Assembly (NCBI RefSeq): GCF_008629685.1
Contig: NZ_VWSF01000001.1
Location: forward strand, 248,001 to 312,000
From: Adhaeribacter rhizoryzae
GTDB lineage: Bacteria > Bacteroidota > Bacteroidia > Cytophagales > Hymenobacteraceae
Direction: 5' to 3'
Length of the DNA: 64,000 nucleotides
Part shown: piece by piece, positions 37,801-46,177 of the stretch
Layout: each line of letters begins with the position of its first letter
Position numbering within the stretch: the first letter of the stretch is position 1
Made by a program: the position numbers and the translations under genes
The notes under the pieces: generated by a model
The model's database searches: none
What the model saw: only the letters and a program-made list of their open reading frames with translations
Told to the model about the DNA's origin: nothing

Positions 37801-38218
37801 TTTTATTGATAACTTTCTCGGTGAGCGCTTCCGGATAGGTTACAATCACCATGCCTTTGCCGGTTTTATTGTTCAGCAAATTCAGCACTTCGGCCCGCAT
37901 CAAAATATTGGCGTTCTCAGTTTCGTCGAAAGAATAAGGCCGCTTGTACGACGACGGAAACAAAAGCGTATCTTTTTCGCCGTCGAATAAATTTTGTAAA
38001 TCCGAGTGGAAATAGGCGGCTTCTTCTTTGTCGTGGAGAATAATCAGGTGGTGGGCTTCGTCGAGCAGGCCGGCGGTGGCCGCCGTTAAAACGGCATCGA
38101 GGCTGCCCACTAAACCTTTTAGTTGGATATGAAAAGGAGGAGCAGATTTTAACCGTTCGGCCACCGTATTTACCAGGGCATCGCGGTGGTAAAGCTCCAG
38201 GAAATCTTTAATTTTCAA
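34859..38218 (-). CDS. mfd: Transcription-repair coupling factor
   Basis: 1119 residues. It releases RNA polymerase stalled at DNA damage and recruits UvrA. Visible parts: UvrB-homology N-terminus (LHDKEEAAYFHSDLQNL, VYEPGQFAIRGGIVDIFSYA), the RNA-polymerase-interacting segment (LHPGDYVTHVDYGIGRFAGL), SF2 motor with Walker A GDVGFGKTEVA, DEEQ box and TATPIPRTLHFSM, helicase C-domain with STNIIESGLDIPNANTI, and the C-terminal UvrA-binding-masking domain. Full length for the family. Cytoplasmic. Confidence 0.97.
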   Translation of the reverse strand: MKIKDFLELYHRDALVNTVAERLKSAPPFHIQLKGLVGSLDAVLTAATAGLLDEAHHLIILHDKEEAAYFHSDLQNLFDGEKDTLLFPSSYKRPYSFDETENANILMRAEVLNLLNNKTGKGMVIVTYPEALTEKVINKKSLVANTFGAKVGEKLDTNFLNEVLTEYDFERTDFVYEPGQFAIRGGIVDIFSYANDLPYRIELFGDEIESIRSFNPHTQLSVETKTQVSIVPNVQTKLLQETREPFLEFIPANTKIWFKDARQAFDVIDESFDKAVQAFEYLMLTNGGTQVVSKPEDLFDSSKTFKKQLDNFVTVEFGKRFHFKSSEHIQFEVKPQPSFNKDFGLLVSNLHENQSHNLVNIIAADSPRQIDRLTTIFDELDHDVKFQHLGISLREGFIDENAKIALYTDHQLFERYYKYKTKEKFSKSKALTLKELRALHPGDYVTHVDYGIGRFAGLEKVDVGGRMQEAIRLVYRDDDLLYVSIHALHKISKYTGKEGTPPTMSKLGSPEWENKKSRVKKKVKDIAEELIKLYAKRKSAPGYAYTRDGFLQAELESSFIYEDTPDQGKATEDVKADMEQPHPMDRLVCGDVGFGKTEVAIRAAFKAACDGKQVAVLVPTTILAMQHYKTFRDRLEKFPVNVEFINRFKTAKDIKETLKRVAEGKTDILIGTHRIVSKDVKFKDLGLMIIDEEQKFGVKTKERLKEMRVNVDSLTLTATPIPRTLHFSMMGARDLSVIATPPPNRQPVQTELHVFDQSIIRDALMQELKRGGQVFFVHNRVSDIEEMANLILKLVPDARVTYAHGQMDGEKLEKRMMKFVEGEFDVLVSTNIIESGLDIPNANTIIINRAHMFGLSDLHQMRGRVGRSNKKAYCILLTPPVSGLPSDARKRLSTLEEFSDLGDGFKVAMRDLDIRGAGNLLGGEQSGFINDLGFEMYHQILDDAVKELKETEFRNLFLKGPDLKYLVDQVRECSIETDMEILIPDNYVSNISERLNLYSKLDSVKDKESLDKIQNSITDRFGPLPPEVVQLIDIVKLRWEAQKLGFEKLSIKKEIMRGYLPAENNDRYFQGETFGKILKYVQQHSRTSRLKESKDKLQVIFENVDSVDKAKAIFEAILH

Positions 38219-38394
38219 GGGTATTGGGATTCGCTAAATAAAATGCAAAGATAAAGCTTTTTGTGCTTTACTAGTTACTTTACCAAAGGGTTATGGGGTA
38301 AAATCATTATCGGGTATATTACGTACTAAAGAGCGGTATATTCTTTAAATTAATTTATGTAAAAACTTTTACTAACTGGGGCAGCCCCAACCCG

Positions 38395-39003
38395 ATGAAA
38401 CAATTAGTGCTATCGGCGGATAAGCAAAGTCTTAAATCTGCTATTAACCTGAAGCTTGCTTTGTTCCTGAAGGCTTTTACGTCGGCTCTTTTCCTGACCG
38501 GAATGCTGGTTTTGGTAGGCTTGCTGTTAAAATTTACGCACCTGCCCGGCGAACAAGTAGTGTTTGTAGTAGCCATGAGTTTTTTAACTTTTTTGTTTTT
38601 GCTGCAAACCGGAATATCTTTTGTATTTGTGTTTGCGCACGCCAAGCTGGCCTTTTTGGGGGCGTTTAGCAGTTTAAGTTATGCACTCTCGTGCATAACT
38701 TTAGTATTTGTTTACGAAAACTGGTGGGGTACCTATTTAATGGTGTTACTAACGGGGCCGTTGCTGTTTATTTCTTTTCTTATTTTAATTGCTTATTTTT
38801 TATCGGGCGAACACCGGCACACCACGCACCGCAAGTTTTTGTATATTAATATTTTGTTGCCTTACCTGTTTATTTTTCTTTTGTGGCTGGCTTTTATAAT
38901 TCGGCACGAAGTTCGCGAGAACAGAGATAGGCGGGTTGTCTGGAATTTCTCAGCAAGAATTTTTGGTTACCCGGAAAAACTTACCCGTTATTTTAATTTG
39001 TAA
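38395..39003 (+). CDS. Hypothetical multi-pass membrane protein
   Basis: 202 residues with about five transmembrane helices: roughly 20-47, 55-80, 85-108, 115-137 and 148-170. Short charged loops (SGEHRHTTHRK) and a basic tail follow. No motif recognised. The next gene starts with GTG two bases after this stop, so the two are an operon. Confidence 0.75.
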   Translation: MKQLVLSADKQSLKSAINLKLALFLKAFTSALFLTGMLVLVGLLLKFTHLPGEQVVFVVAMSFLTFLFLLQTGISFVFVFAHAKLAFLGAFSSLSYALSCITLVFVYENWWGTYLMVLLTGPLLFISFLILIAYFLSGEHRHTTHRKFLYINILLPYLFIFLLWLAFIIRHEVRENRDRRVVWNFSARIFGYPEKLTRYFNL

Positions 39004-39005
39004 CT

Positions 39006-39476
39006 GTGAAAAAACTAAGGTTTATTGTTGGGGCTGTTTTAATATTTTTTTTAGGGTTACCAACGGCAAAAGTGCAAGCACAAACCAACCCGCTGATGCA
39101 ATCGTTTGCGGCACCCGCTAAAGCGCAGAAGCGGATAGTACTGGTTTTTGCGGCCACTGCGGCCGATGCCCGCTGGCAACGGCAACAGGTACTGTTGCAA
39201 CAAGCGCATCAGGAATTACAAGAACGCGATTTAGTGGTGGTGGGCGTACTGGGCAACCAGGTAAATGCCGGCCAGGGCAGAATGGGCAAACTGCCGCCCC
39301 CCGAATCTTTACGTGAGCAATACAAAATTAAACCCGATGAATTTACGGTAGTGTTGGTAGGCAAAGACGGCACCGAAAAATACCGCGCTCCGGAAGTAAT
39401 TAAACCCGGCACTATTTTCCACATTATAGATGCCATGCCTATGCGGCAACAGGAAATGCGTCGGCAAGGGCCTTAA
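39006..39476 (+). CDS. DUF4174 secreted/periplasmic protein
   Basis: 156 residues starting at GTG 39006, directly after the preceding stop. Signal peptide LRFIVGAVLIFFLGLPTAKV, mature protein from about QAQTNP. The core (KRIVLVFAATAADARWQRQQ, ELQERDLVVVGVLGN, FTVVLVGKDGTEKYRAPEVI) is the thioredoxin-fold-like DUF4174 pattern without a CxxC pair. Function unknown; coupled to the upstream membrane protein. Confidence 0.85.
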   Translation: MKKLRFIVGAVLIFFLGLPTAKVQAQTNPLMQSFAAPAKAQKRIVLVFAATAADARWQRQQVLLQQAHQELQERDLVVVGVLGNQVNAGQGRMGKLPPPESLREQYKIKPDEFTVVLVGKDGTEKYRAPEVIKPGTIFHIIDAMPMRQQEMRRQGP

Positions 39477-39927
39477 AAATATTTAACTATCCTAAATTTT
39501 CCCGCATTTGGTAATGCTGAATTTTGCCGAACAATTAGTAGGTTTCAGCCAATATTGTGTAGCCACACTTTGGTAAAAGTATTATCGTCTGGGGCTGTTT
39601 CGCGGCCAGAGTGCCCGTAATATGCTAATATTTCCTAAAGTCGCTTTCAGTAGCAGGGGCAATTATTTTCATAGCTGCATATAAATATACGTTGGCTAAA
39701 CAATTTGCCTGCTTCTGTGCCGGGTAAAAGACTAACAAAAAATTGTTTCTAATTCTGGCCAAGTCCTTTCAATCCACACCTTATCCTTCCGGGAGTCTTT
39801 ATCTTAAAACCCGTATATTTTTGTTTGCCCACCAACCCGCCGAAATTTTGTATCTCTAAAATATTAACTTTATACCGCATTGCACGTGTATACATTTCTA
39901 ATAAACTAAATTATTAAATTAAGTTAT
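39477..39927. other. 450-bp non-coding gap before yajQ
   Basis: No ORF of note and no strong hairpin seen. AT-rich just before yajQ (about 39880-39925), consistent with a promoter region. Nothing else recognised. Confidence 0.4.
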
Positions 39928-40419
39928 ATGGCCTCTTTTGATATTATAAGTAAAGTAGACCCGCAAACGCTGGAAAATGCCATTAATACGGTAAAGAAAG
40001 AAATTCAGAACCGTTACGATTTTAAGGATACCAAAGGCGGTGTGGAACTGGATAAGAAAACCAATATTATTCATGTTTCTTCCGAAAACTCCATGCGGGT
40101 GGGGCAAATAGAAGATATTATCTTAAGCAAAATGGTAAAACAGGGGCTCGATGCCACGGCTCTGGATTTTTCGGAAGCCGAATATCCGTCAGGTCCTATG
40201 ATTAAAAAAGATATTAAAGTAAAGGCCGGCATTGATAAAGAAAGCTCTAAGAAAATAGTAAAGCTGATTAAAGACAGCAAACTAAAAGTGCAGGCCGCCA
40301 TCATGGACGACCAGGTGCGGGTTACCGGCAAAAAAATAGATGACCTGCAGGATGTAATCGCGCTGCTCCGGCGGTCCGATTTGGGGCTGCCGCTGCAATA
40401 CGTAAACATGAAATCCTAG
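39928..40419 (+). CDS. yajQ: YajQ-family nucleotide-binding protein
   Basis: 163 residues, the usual YajQ size. Motifs: MASFDIISKVDPQTLENAIN, EIQNRYDFKDTKGGVELDKK, ALDFSEAEYPSGPMIKKDIK, and C-terminal DDLQDVIALLRRSDLGLPLQ. Family members bind nucleotides, and some bind c-di-GMP as transcriptional co-regulators. Single gene, cytoplasmic. Followed by terC 101 bp later on the same strand. Confidence 0.96.
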   Translation: MASFDIISKVDPQTLENAINTVKKEIQNRYDFKDTKGGVELDKKTNIIHVSSENSMRVGQIEDIILSKMVKQGLDATALDFSEAEYPSGPMIKKDIKVKAGIDKESSKKIVKLIKDSKLKVQAAIMDDQVRVTGKKIDDLQDVIALLRRSDLGLPLQYVNMKS

Positions 40420-40520
40420 CATGAAGGCTGCAGATTGATTTGTTTTTATATTGAAAGTTTAAAATAGTAGCGTTCCCATTAATAAATTTTATTTATATAA
40501 TTTTTCTGTAACCCCAAACA

Positions 40521-41297
40521 ATGATAGAAGCTTTTAATAGCATAGACTGGACCAGCCTGGATCTTTGGATTAGTTTACTAACCCTGACCTTCATGGAAAT
40601 AGTGCTGGGCATTGATAACATAATATTTATTTCCATTGTAGCGGGTAAATTGCCGGCTTCGGAACAAGGACGGGCTCGTACCATCGGGTTAATGCTGGCG
40701 CTGGTTTTCCGCATTTTGCTGCTCCTTTCTATTTCCTGGATTGTAAGCCTGAAAGATCCTTTGTTTTCGGTGGTGCTGCCCTGGAACGGCGAAGATTTTG
40801 GCGTAACCGGCCGCGATTTGATTTTACTAGCTGGTGGTTTGTTTTTAATTGCCAAAAGTACTACCGAGATTCACCATAAACTGGAAGGCGAAGAAGAGCA
40901 GGCAGGCGCTATAAAGGCTCCACAAAGCTTGGTAAAGGTTATTATTCAAATCATACTCGTTGATATTGTATTTTCCTTCGACTCCATTTTAACAGCAGTA
41001 GGCTTAGTAGATAATGTAATTATTATGATTATCGCGGTTATTATCTCGATGGGTATTATGCTGGCCTTTGCCAAATACATTGCCGATTTCGTGAACAAGC
41101 ACCCGACTATTAAAATGCTGGCGCTATCGTTCCTGATTATGATTGGCTTTATGCTGGTGCTGGAATCGTTGCATACGCACGTACCAAAAGGTTATATTTA
41201 TTTCGCGATGTTCTTCTCGTTGCTGGTAGAAATGCTGAATATGCGTTTGCGTAAGAAAAGCGAGCCTGTAAAGTTGCGCGATTCAACTTTGGATTAA
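40521..41297 (+). CDS. TerC-family integral membrane protein
   Basis: 258 residues with about seven transmembrane helices. The family signature is LTFMEIVLGIDNIIFISIVA with the conserved acidic pair, repeated in the second half as IILVDIVFSFDSILTAVGL. Basic C-terminal tail. TerC proteins are linked to metal-ion (Mn2+) export and tellurite resistance. It is not part of a ter cluster here. A strong terminator follows. Confidence 0.94.
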   Translation: MIEAFNSIDWTSLDLWISLLTLTFMEIVLGIDNIIFISIVAGKLPASEQGRARTIGLMLALVFRILLLLSISWIVSLKDPLFSVVLPWNGEDFGVTGRDLILLAGGLFLIAKSTTEIHHKLEGEEEQAGAIKAPQSLVKVIIQIILVDIVFSFDSILTAVGLVDNVIIMIIAVIISMGIMLAFAKYIADFVNKHPTIKMLALSFLIMIGFMLVLESLHTHVPKGYIYFAMFFSLLVEMLNMRLRKKSEPVKLRDSTLD

Positions 41298-41336
41298 TAT
41301 TCGGTTGGCTAGAAAAGAAGTAAATGATGATAAGGA

Positions 41337-41370
41337 AAACGCCGGCTTAATTTAAGCCGGCGTTTTTGTT
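41337..41370 (+). terminator. Intrinsic terminator of terC
   Basis: GCCGGCTTAA (41341-41350) pairs with TTAAGCCGGC (41352-41361). AAAAC precedes and a run of T follows. It lies 40 bp after the terC stop and just before the large foldback element. Confidence 0.92.
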
Positions 41371-41388
41371 TTGGAATAATATGCATTT

Positions 41389-42127
41389 GCTTATCTTTTG
41401 AAAGATTCCATCTTACAATGGTCTGGTGCTAACTGGCAGCATCTTCCTAAGTTCGCTCCCGGCCGCGGGCCCCGTTTGGGCACTCGGGCTGTTATGTCTT
41501 CCTTTCCTCCTGCGTCGGAATGCTGCGCACCGGAATCCCAGAAGAGCATCTTCCAAAAGGCCCTCGCTACCCAAACTGCTGTTAGTTGCCAGTAGCTACT
41601 GCCTTTCTATGTTGCTATGCGTAGAGTTAGCGCAGCGCTCTACGCATTTTACGGAAAGCCAATCTCTGATTGGCGTATTGAATAAAACCAACTTATTACT
41701 ATAAACTGCTACTGAAGTTAACCAAGTCTTTGCAGCAGATGCAAAAGTTCTTCCAATTAAAAGGTTTGTTATTTTGCCTTATTTAGAAGCGGCATTATTG
41801 GCTTAGTATCTATTTAGTAGTAGCTGAAGCTGAATACGCCAATCAGAGATTGGCTGTCCGTAAGATGCGTAGAGCGCTGCGCCAACTCTACGCATAACAA
41901 GGTGAAAATTGGTAATTCAAAACGGCAGTAGCTACGCAGCAAACTACAGCAGTTTGGACAGCGAGGGCCTTCTAAGGTTGTGGTGCTTTAGCATTCCGAC
42001 GAAGGAGGAAAACAAGCTTAGACAGCCCGAGTGGCCAAACGGGGCCGGCCGGCCGGGAGGCTACTTAGACTTCTAACTACAGTTAGCAACCCAGCATTGA
42101 AAGATGGAATCTTTCAAAAGATAAAGC
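41389..42127. repeat. 739-bp non-coding foldback element with about 300-bp imperfect inverted arms
   Basis: The outermost arms match over about 26 bp: 41389-41414 (GCTTATCTTTTGAAAGATTC onward) and the reverse complement at 42101-42127. The similarity continues inward over about 300 bp per arm with small gaps, including a GGCCCCGTTTGG-CACTCGGGCTGT block, GTCGGAATGCT, GGCCCTCGCT, CCAAACTGCTG and GTAGCTACTGCC. The arms end about 135 bp apart. Each arm also carries two nested palindromes (ATGCGTAGAG/CTCTACGCAT at 41617-41647 and 41865-41895; GCCAATC/GATTGGC at 41658-41674 and 41838-41854). No transposase gene is inside. It looks like a foldback MITE or a large structured RNA; nature unknown. Confidence 0.85.
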
Positions 42128-42186
42128 TATTTAATTGAAAGATTTAGGGAAATTGCCTTCTTAATCGATTCAGGAAGCTGCAAAAG

Positions 42187-42720
42187 CTACTTCAACTCTG
42201 TTTTATACAAATAATCCCAAACCACTACCCCAACCGTTACCGAAATATTCAGCGAGTGCTTCGTCCCAAATTGCGGAATCTCCACCACGGTGTCTACCAA
42301 GGGCATTACTTCATCACCCACGCCAAATACTTCATTCCCGAAAATAAAAGCGTATTTGGCCTCCGGGTCCGGTATAAAGTCCTGCAAAAGGGTAGTGTTT
42401 TCGGCTTGTTCCAGCGCAATTAAGGTATAACCGTCGGCTTTTAGTTTTTTCGCCAATTCGGCGGTATCGGTTACATGTTCCCAGTTCACCGATTCGGTCG
42501 CGCCTAGAGCGGTTTTATTAATTTCTTTGTTGGGCGGTGTGCCGGTAATGCCGCAGAGATATATTTTCTCAACCCGAAAGGCATCGCCGGTCCGGAAGGC
42601 CGAACCTACGTTGTGCAGGCTGCGCACATTATCCAGCACCAGCACCACCGGCAGCTTGGGTAATTCTTTAAATTCTTCCACCGATACCCGGTTCAGTTCT
42701 TCCATTTTAAGCTTGCGCAT
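42187..42720 (-). CDS. SpoU/TrmH-family RNA 2'-O-methyltransferase
   Basis: 177 residues, one SPOUT domain. Motif 1 is LDNVRSLHNVGSAFRTGDAF, motif 2 KYAFIFGNEVFGVGDEVM, motif 3 IPQFGTKHSLNISVTVGVVV. These bind SAM in a knotted fold. No RNA-binding extension, so it resembles small TrmH/TrmL-type enzymes; exact RNA target unknown. Divergent from mutS. Confidence 0.92.
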   Translation of the reverse strand: MRKLKMEELNRVSVEEFKELPKLPVVLVLDNVRSLHNVGSAFRTGDAFRVEKIYLCGITGTPPNKEINKTALGATESVNWEHVTDTAELAKKLKADGYTLIALEQAENTTLLQDFIPDPEAKYAFIFGNEVFGVGDEVMPLVDTVVEIPQFGTKHSLNISVTVGVVVWDYLYKTELK

Positions 42721-42824
42721 GGTTCTGGTGTTTAAGCGTGTTCTCTAAAAAATACGGTAAGGGGCTGCAAAATTATACAGATTGGCTGTATCTTGCCTGT
42801 ATTATTTTGGAAAAGGGACGATTA

Positions 42825-45512
42825 GTGGAAATAACCAGAGAAGAACAGGATATACTGGATTTGCCTACCAGCAAGAAAGGCAAAGCGGTTAAAACCGGCA
42901 ACGACACCGAAGTTAGTGTAACGCCGCTGATGAAGCAGTACAACGCCATTAAGGCCAAACATCCGGGTGCGTTGCTCCTTTTTCGGGTCGGCGATTTTTA
43001 CGAAACTTTTGGCGAAGACGCGGTGAAAGCGGCCAAAATATTAGATATTGTTTTAACCAAACGGGGCAACGGCACGGCCTCCGAAGTAGCTTTGGCGGGT
43101 TTTCCGCACCATTCCCTCGATACGTATTTGCCCAAACTCGTCCGGGCCGGACTGCGCGTAGCTATCTGCGATCAGCTCGAAGACCCCAAAATGGTAAAGG
43201 GCATTGTGAAGCGGGGCGTAACCGAACTGGTAACGCCGGGTGTGTCTTTTAACGACCAGGTACTCGAAAAGAAAAGCAATAATTACCTGGCGGCCCTGCA
43301 CCTGGGCAAAGAACAGACCGGTATTTCTTTCCTGGATATTTCGACCGGCGAGTTTATTACGGCCCAGGGCGACCAGGAATATATCCGGAAACTACTCCAG
43401 AATTTTAACCCAGCTGAGGTGCTTTTTTGCAAGCGCAAAAAGGAAGAATTTCAGCTTTCGTTTGGCCAGGATTACTGCCATTATGCCTTAGATGAATGGG
43501 TATTTGGCTACGACTTTGCCTACGAATCGCTAACCCGGCAGTTTGGTACTACCTCGCTCAAAGGTTTTGGTATTGAGGGCATGCAAGAGGCCATTATTGC
43601 CGCCGGCTGCATTTTGCACTACCTCGCCGAAACCCAGCACCACGAGATAAGTCATATTAAAACCATTTCGCGCCTGGAAGAAGACCGCTACGTGTGGCTC
43701 GATAAATTTACGGTGCGCAACCTGGAACTGGTATTTCCGCAGCACGCCGAAGGCGTACCGCTCATTAATATTCTGGACCAGACGGTAACCCCAATGGGCG
43801 CCCGCTTGCTCAAAAAATGGGTGCTGCTGCCCCTAAAAGAAGTTAGCCAGATTCAGCGCCGCCTGAACACCGTAGAAGCTTTAATCCAAAACGCCGAACT
43901 GCTGCACGACATTGTGCACTACCTGAAGCAGATAAACGACCTGGAACGATTGATATCCAAAGTAGCGGTAAAACGGATTAATCCCCGCGAACTGCTGCAA
44001 CTCAGCCGGGCCCTGGAAGCCATGCTGCCCATTAAAGAGCTAATGGCCTACAGCAATATTCCGGCGCTTCAAAAATTAGCCGACCAGCTAACCTCCTGCG
44101 AAAGCATCCGGGAAGAAATAAAAACCAAGGTAAAGCCCGATGCGCCCATGCTTACCAACCTGGGCAATATTATTAATCCGGGTATTCACGCGGAACTGGA
44201 CGAGCTGCGGAAAATTGCTTTTTCAGGTAAAGATTATTTGTTGCAACTACAGCAGCGCGAAGCTAAAAACACGGGTATATCGTCGCTGAAAATTGCTTAT
44301 AACAAGGTGTTTGGTTATTACCTGGAGGTTACCCACGCCCACAAAGATAAAGTACCCACCACCTGGATTCGGAAGCAAACCCTCGTAAACGCTGAGCGCT
44401 ACATTACCGAAGAACTTAAAACCTACGAGGAAAAAATATTAAACGCCGAAGACCGCATCTACACCATCGAGCAGCAATTATTTAATGAGTTGGTGCTGTC
44501 GGTGGGCGATTACGTGGTGCAGATTCAGCAGAACGCCAAGGTGTTGGGCATGATTGACTGTTTAGCCTCTTTTGCTACTACGGCTACCCAGTTTAATTAC
44601 GTTAAACCGGCGGTAAACGACAGTAAGGCGCTGAATATCAAAAAAGGCCGGCACCCGGTTATCGAGCGCCAACTGCCCTTAGGCGAAAGCTACATTCCGA
44701 ACGATATTTTCTTGGATACCGACGAGCAGCAACTGATGGTGATAACGGGTCCGAATATGGCCGGTAAAAGTGCCTTGCTGCGCCAGACGGCCTTAATTGT
44801 GCTCATGGCCCAGATTGGTTCGTTTGTGCCCGCCGAAGCTGCCGAAATTGGCATTATCGATAAAATATTCACCCGGGTAGGCGCTTCGGATAATTTAGCG
44901 CGGGGCGAAAGTACGTTTATGGTGGAAATGACCGAAACGGCCAGCATCCTGAATAATTTATCCGATAGAAGTTTGGTGCTGATGGACGAGATTGGCCGGG
45001 GCACGAGTACTTACGATGGTATTTCCATTGCCTGGGCCATTGTGGAGCACCTGCACAACCACCCGAAAGCGCGGGCCAAAACCTTATTCGCCACCCACTA
45101 CCACGAGCTAAACCAACTGGCCGACGATTTGCCGCGGGTGCGTAACTTTAATGTATCAGTAAAAGAAGCCGGGGACAAAATATTGTTTATGCGTAAATTG
45201 GTACCCGGCGGCAGCGAACACAGCTTCGGGATACACGTGGCGCAATTGGCGGGTATGCCCAACAACGTGGTAATCCGGGCGAACGAAATTATGCACCACT
45301 TGGAGCAGGATAAAATCCGCGAAGGCGATAAAAAATCGTTGCAGCAGGTGCCCAAACAAAAGTTTCAACTAAACATGTTCGAGCTGAACGATCCGCTGAT
45401 GATTAAAATACGGGACTTGTTCGATAAGCTGGATATTAACACCATTACGCCCGTAGAAGCCCTGCTGAAGCTAAATGAGTTGAAAATGCTGGCAAACGAG
45501 GCTAAGAAATAG
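42825..45512 (+). CDS. mutS: DNA mismatch recognition protein MutS
   Basis: About 895 residues from GTG 42825. An upstream GTG at 42738 would add 29 non-MutS-like residues and leave only 17 bp to the divergent gene; no suitable ATG exists, so the start is uncertain. Domain order: mismatch-binding TPLMKQYNAIKAKHPG with GDFYETFG (Phe-x-Glu motif), connector, lever and clamp, then ATPase with Walker A GPNMAGKSALL, Walker B LVLMDEIGRGTSTYDG, and FATHYHEL. It recognises mismatches in replication repair. Cytoplasmic, single gene. Confidence 0.96.
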   Translation: MEITREEQDILDLPTSKKGKAVKTGNDTEVSVTPLMKQYNAIKAKHPGALLLFRVGDFYETFGEDAVKAAKILDIVLTKRGNGTASEVALAGFPHHSLDTYLPKLVRAGLRVAICDQLEDPKMVKGIVKRGVTELVTPGVSFNDQVLEKKSNNYLAALHLGKEQTGISFLDISTGEFITAQGDQEYIRKLLQNFNPAEVLFCKRKKEEFQLSFGQDYCHYALDEWVFGYDFAYESLTRQFGTTSLKGFGIEGMQEAIIAAGCILHYLAETQHHEISHIKTISRLEEDRYVWLDKFTVRNLELVFPQHAEGVPLINILDQTVTPMGARLLKKWVLLPLKEVSQIQRRLNTVEALIQNAELLHDIVHYLKQINDLERLISKVAVKRINPRELLQLSRALEAMLPIKELMAYSNIPALQKLADQLTSCESIREEIKTKVKPDAPMLTNLGNIINPGIHAELDELRKIAFSGKDYLLQLQQREAKNTGISSLKIAYNKVFGYYLEVTHAHKDKVPTTWIRKQTLVNAERYITEELKTYEEKILNAEDRIYTIEQQLFNELVLSVGDYVVQIQQNAKVLGMIDCLASFATTATQFNYVKPAVNDSKALNIKKGRHPVIERQLPLGESYIPNDIFLDTDEQQLMVITGPNMAGKSALLRQTALIVLMAQIGSFVPAEAAEIGIIDKIFTRVGASDNLARGESTFMVEMTETASILNNLSDRSLVLMDEIGRGTSTYDGISIAWAIVEHLHNHPKARAKTLFATHYHELNQLADDLPRVRNFNVSVKEAGDKILFMRKLVPGGSEHSFGIHVAQLAGMPNNVVIRANEIMHHLEQDKIREGDKKSLQQVPKQKFQLNMFELNDPLMIKIRDLFDKLDINTITPVEALLKLNELKMLANEAKK

Positions 45513-45580
45513 GGGTATTTTGGTGGCAGGATTGAGGTTACGTAAATATTTAAAAGCAGAGGTTAAAGTAACCCACTACT

Positions 45581-45635
45581 GTCATTCAGGAGGAACCTAT
45601 TTAGTAGGCAGCCAAATAGGTTCCTCCTGAATGAC
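45581..45635. repeat. Dispersed palindrome, CATTCAGGAGGAACC family, copy 2
   Basis: Perfect 22-bp arms at 45581-45602 and 45614-45635 with an 11-nt loop. The arms are identical to those at 28165-28219, but the loops differ, so the arms are under constraint or the copies are recent. Confidence 0.9.
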
Positions 45636-45808
45636 AAGTGTGAACTCCTTAGACGTATAATTTATCTGGTTCTAAGGAGATATTACGTAACGATAGTTTA
45701 TACAAAAGCTTGGGGGGAGAACTTGGTAAGCTAGGAGAGAAGGATAAAAAATATTTCCTTGAAACTCAGGAAGAAAGGAAAAAGATAAAAAATTTTTGCT
45801 GCTAGTAC

Positions 45809-45838
45809 TTGACAATAAACAGAAGTTGCGTACATTTG
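45809..45838 (+). promoter_or_regulatory. Bacteroidota promoter of the tRNA-Gly/Leu genes
   Basis: TTGACA at 45809-45814 and TACATTTG at 45831-45838 match the TTG and TAnnTTTG boxes with 19 nt between TTG and TA, within the usual range. The tRNA-Gly gene begins 41 bp after the -7 box. Confidence 0.75.
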
Positions 45839-45878
45839 CATCATCAAAACACATCAACATGTGTGGAGATAACAAAAC

Positions 45879-45954
45879 GCGAAAGTAGCTCAGTTGGTAG
45901 AGCGCGACCTTGCCAAGGTCGAGGTCGCGGGTTCGAACCCCGTCTTTCGCTCCA
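45879..45954 (+). tRNA. tRNA-Gly (anticodon GCC), CCA encoded
   Basis: Acceptor GCGAAAG pairs with CTTTCGC. D-arm GCTC/GAGC; anticodon stem CGACC/GGTCG with loop TTGCCAA (GCC). T-arm GCGGG-TTCGAAC-CCCGT. Discriminator T and encoded CCA at 45952-45954. Confidence 0.97.
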
Positions 45955-45962
45955 CTAAAGAG

Positions 45963-45997
45963 AAAAGACGTTGCACCCGCAACGTCTTTTCTTTATC
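45963..45997 (+). terminator. Terminator after tRNA-Gly
   Basis: AAAAGACGTTGC (45963-45974) pairs with GCAACGTCTTTT (45979-45990), 4-nt loop, followed by CTTTAT. It sits between the two tRNA genes, so tRNA-Leu may depend partly on read-through or on its own promoter. Confidence 0.85.
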
Positions 45998-46024
45998 TAA
46001 AATACTGAAGGCGCCAGCCTTCAT

Positions 46025-46108
46025 GCCGGGGTGGTGAAACTGGTAGACACGCAAGACTTAAAATCTTGTTTCCATTAGGAAGTGCGGGTTCAAGTCCCGC
46101 CCCTGGTA
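46025..46108 (+). tRNA. tRNA-Leu (anticodon TAA), integration target
   Basis: An 84-nt class II tRNA with a long variable arm. Acceptor GCCGGGG pairs with CCCTGGT. Anticodon stem AAGAC/CTTGT with loop TTAAAAT (TAA). The variable arm is TTCCATTAGGAA and the T-arm is GCGGG-TTCAAGT-CCCGC. Its last 16 bases lie inside a 22-bp sequence repeated at 53761-53782, which marks it as the attachment site of the neighbouring element; the tRNA stays intact. Confidence 0.95.
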
Positions 46109-46114
46109 CTTAAA
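46093..46114 (+). repeat. attL: 22-bp direct repeat at the tRNA-Leu 3' end
   Basis: The 22 bases from 46093 (beginning AGTCCCGCCCCTGG, ending CTTAAA) recur exactly at 53761-53782. Together with the tyrosine recombinase near the other end, this defines a 7.67-kb integrated element. Confidence 0.92.
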
Positions 46115-46155
46115 GCCCTTGTAAGTCGCTGATTTGCAAGGGTTTTTGCTTTTTT
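46115..46155 (+). terminator. Hairpin and T-run just inside the element, after tRNA-Leu
   Basis: CCCTTG (46116-46121) pairs with CAAGGG (46137-46142), extended by partly paired AA/TT, then TTTTTGCTTTTTT. The element brings its own terminator for the tRNA, replacing the original hairpin now displaced to 53783. Confidence 0.65.
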
Positions 46156-46156
46156 A

Positions 46157-46177
46157 GGTGTCAGATTTGGTGTCAAA
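46157..46177. promoter_or_regulatory. Possible integrase arm-type site, left
   Basis: GGTGTCAGATTTGGTGTCAA lies 43 bp inside the left boundary. It contains GGTGTCA twice and closely matches 53631-53650 near the right boundary. The position suggests recombinase or excisionase binding; inferred. Confidence 0.4.

Larger units (their letters stand above)
45513..45878. other. Gap between mutS and the tRNA genes
   Basis: No gene seen. It holds the 45581-45635 palindrome and, near its end, the tRNA promoter. Confidence 0.5.

Noticed and set aside
41398-41704. Short open frames inside the foldback element
   Set aside because: They run through the inverted arm and its nested palindromes, and the other arm does not keep them open, so coding is unlikely.
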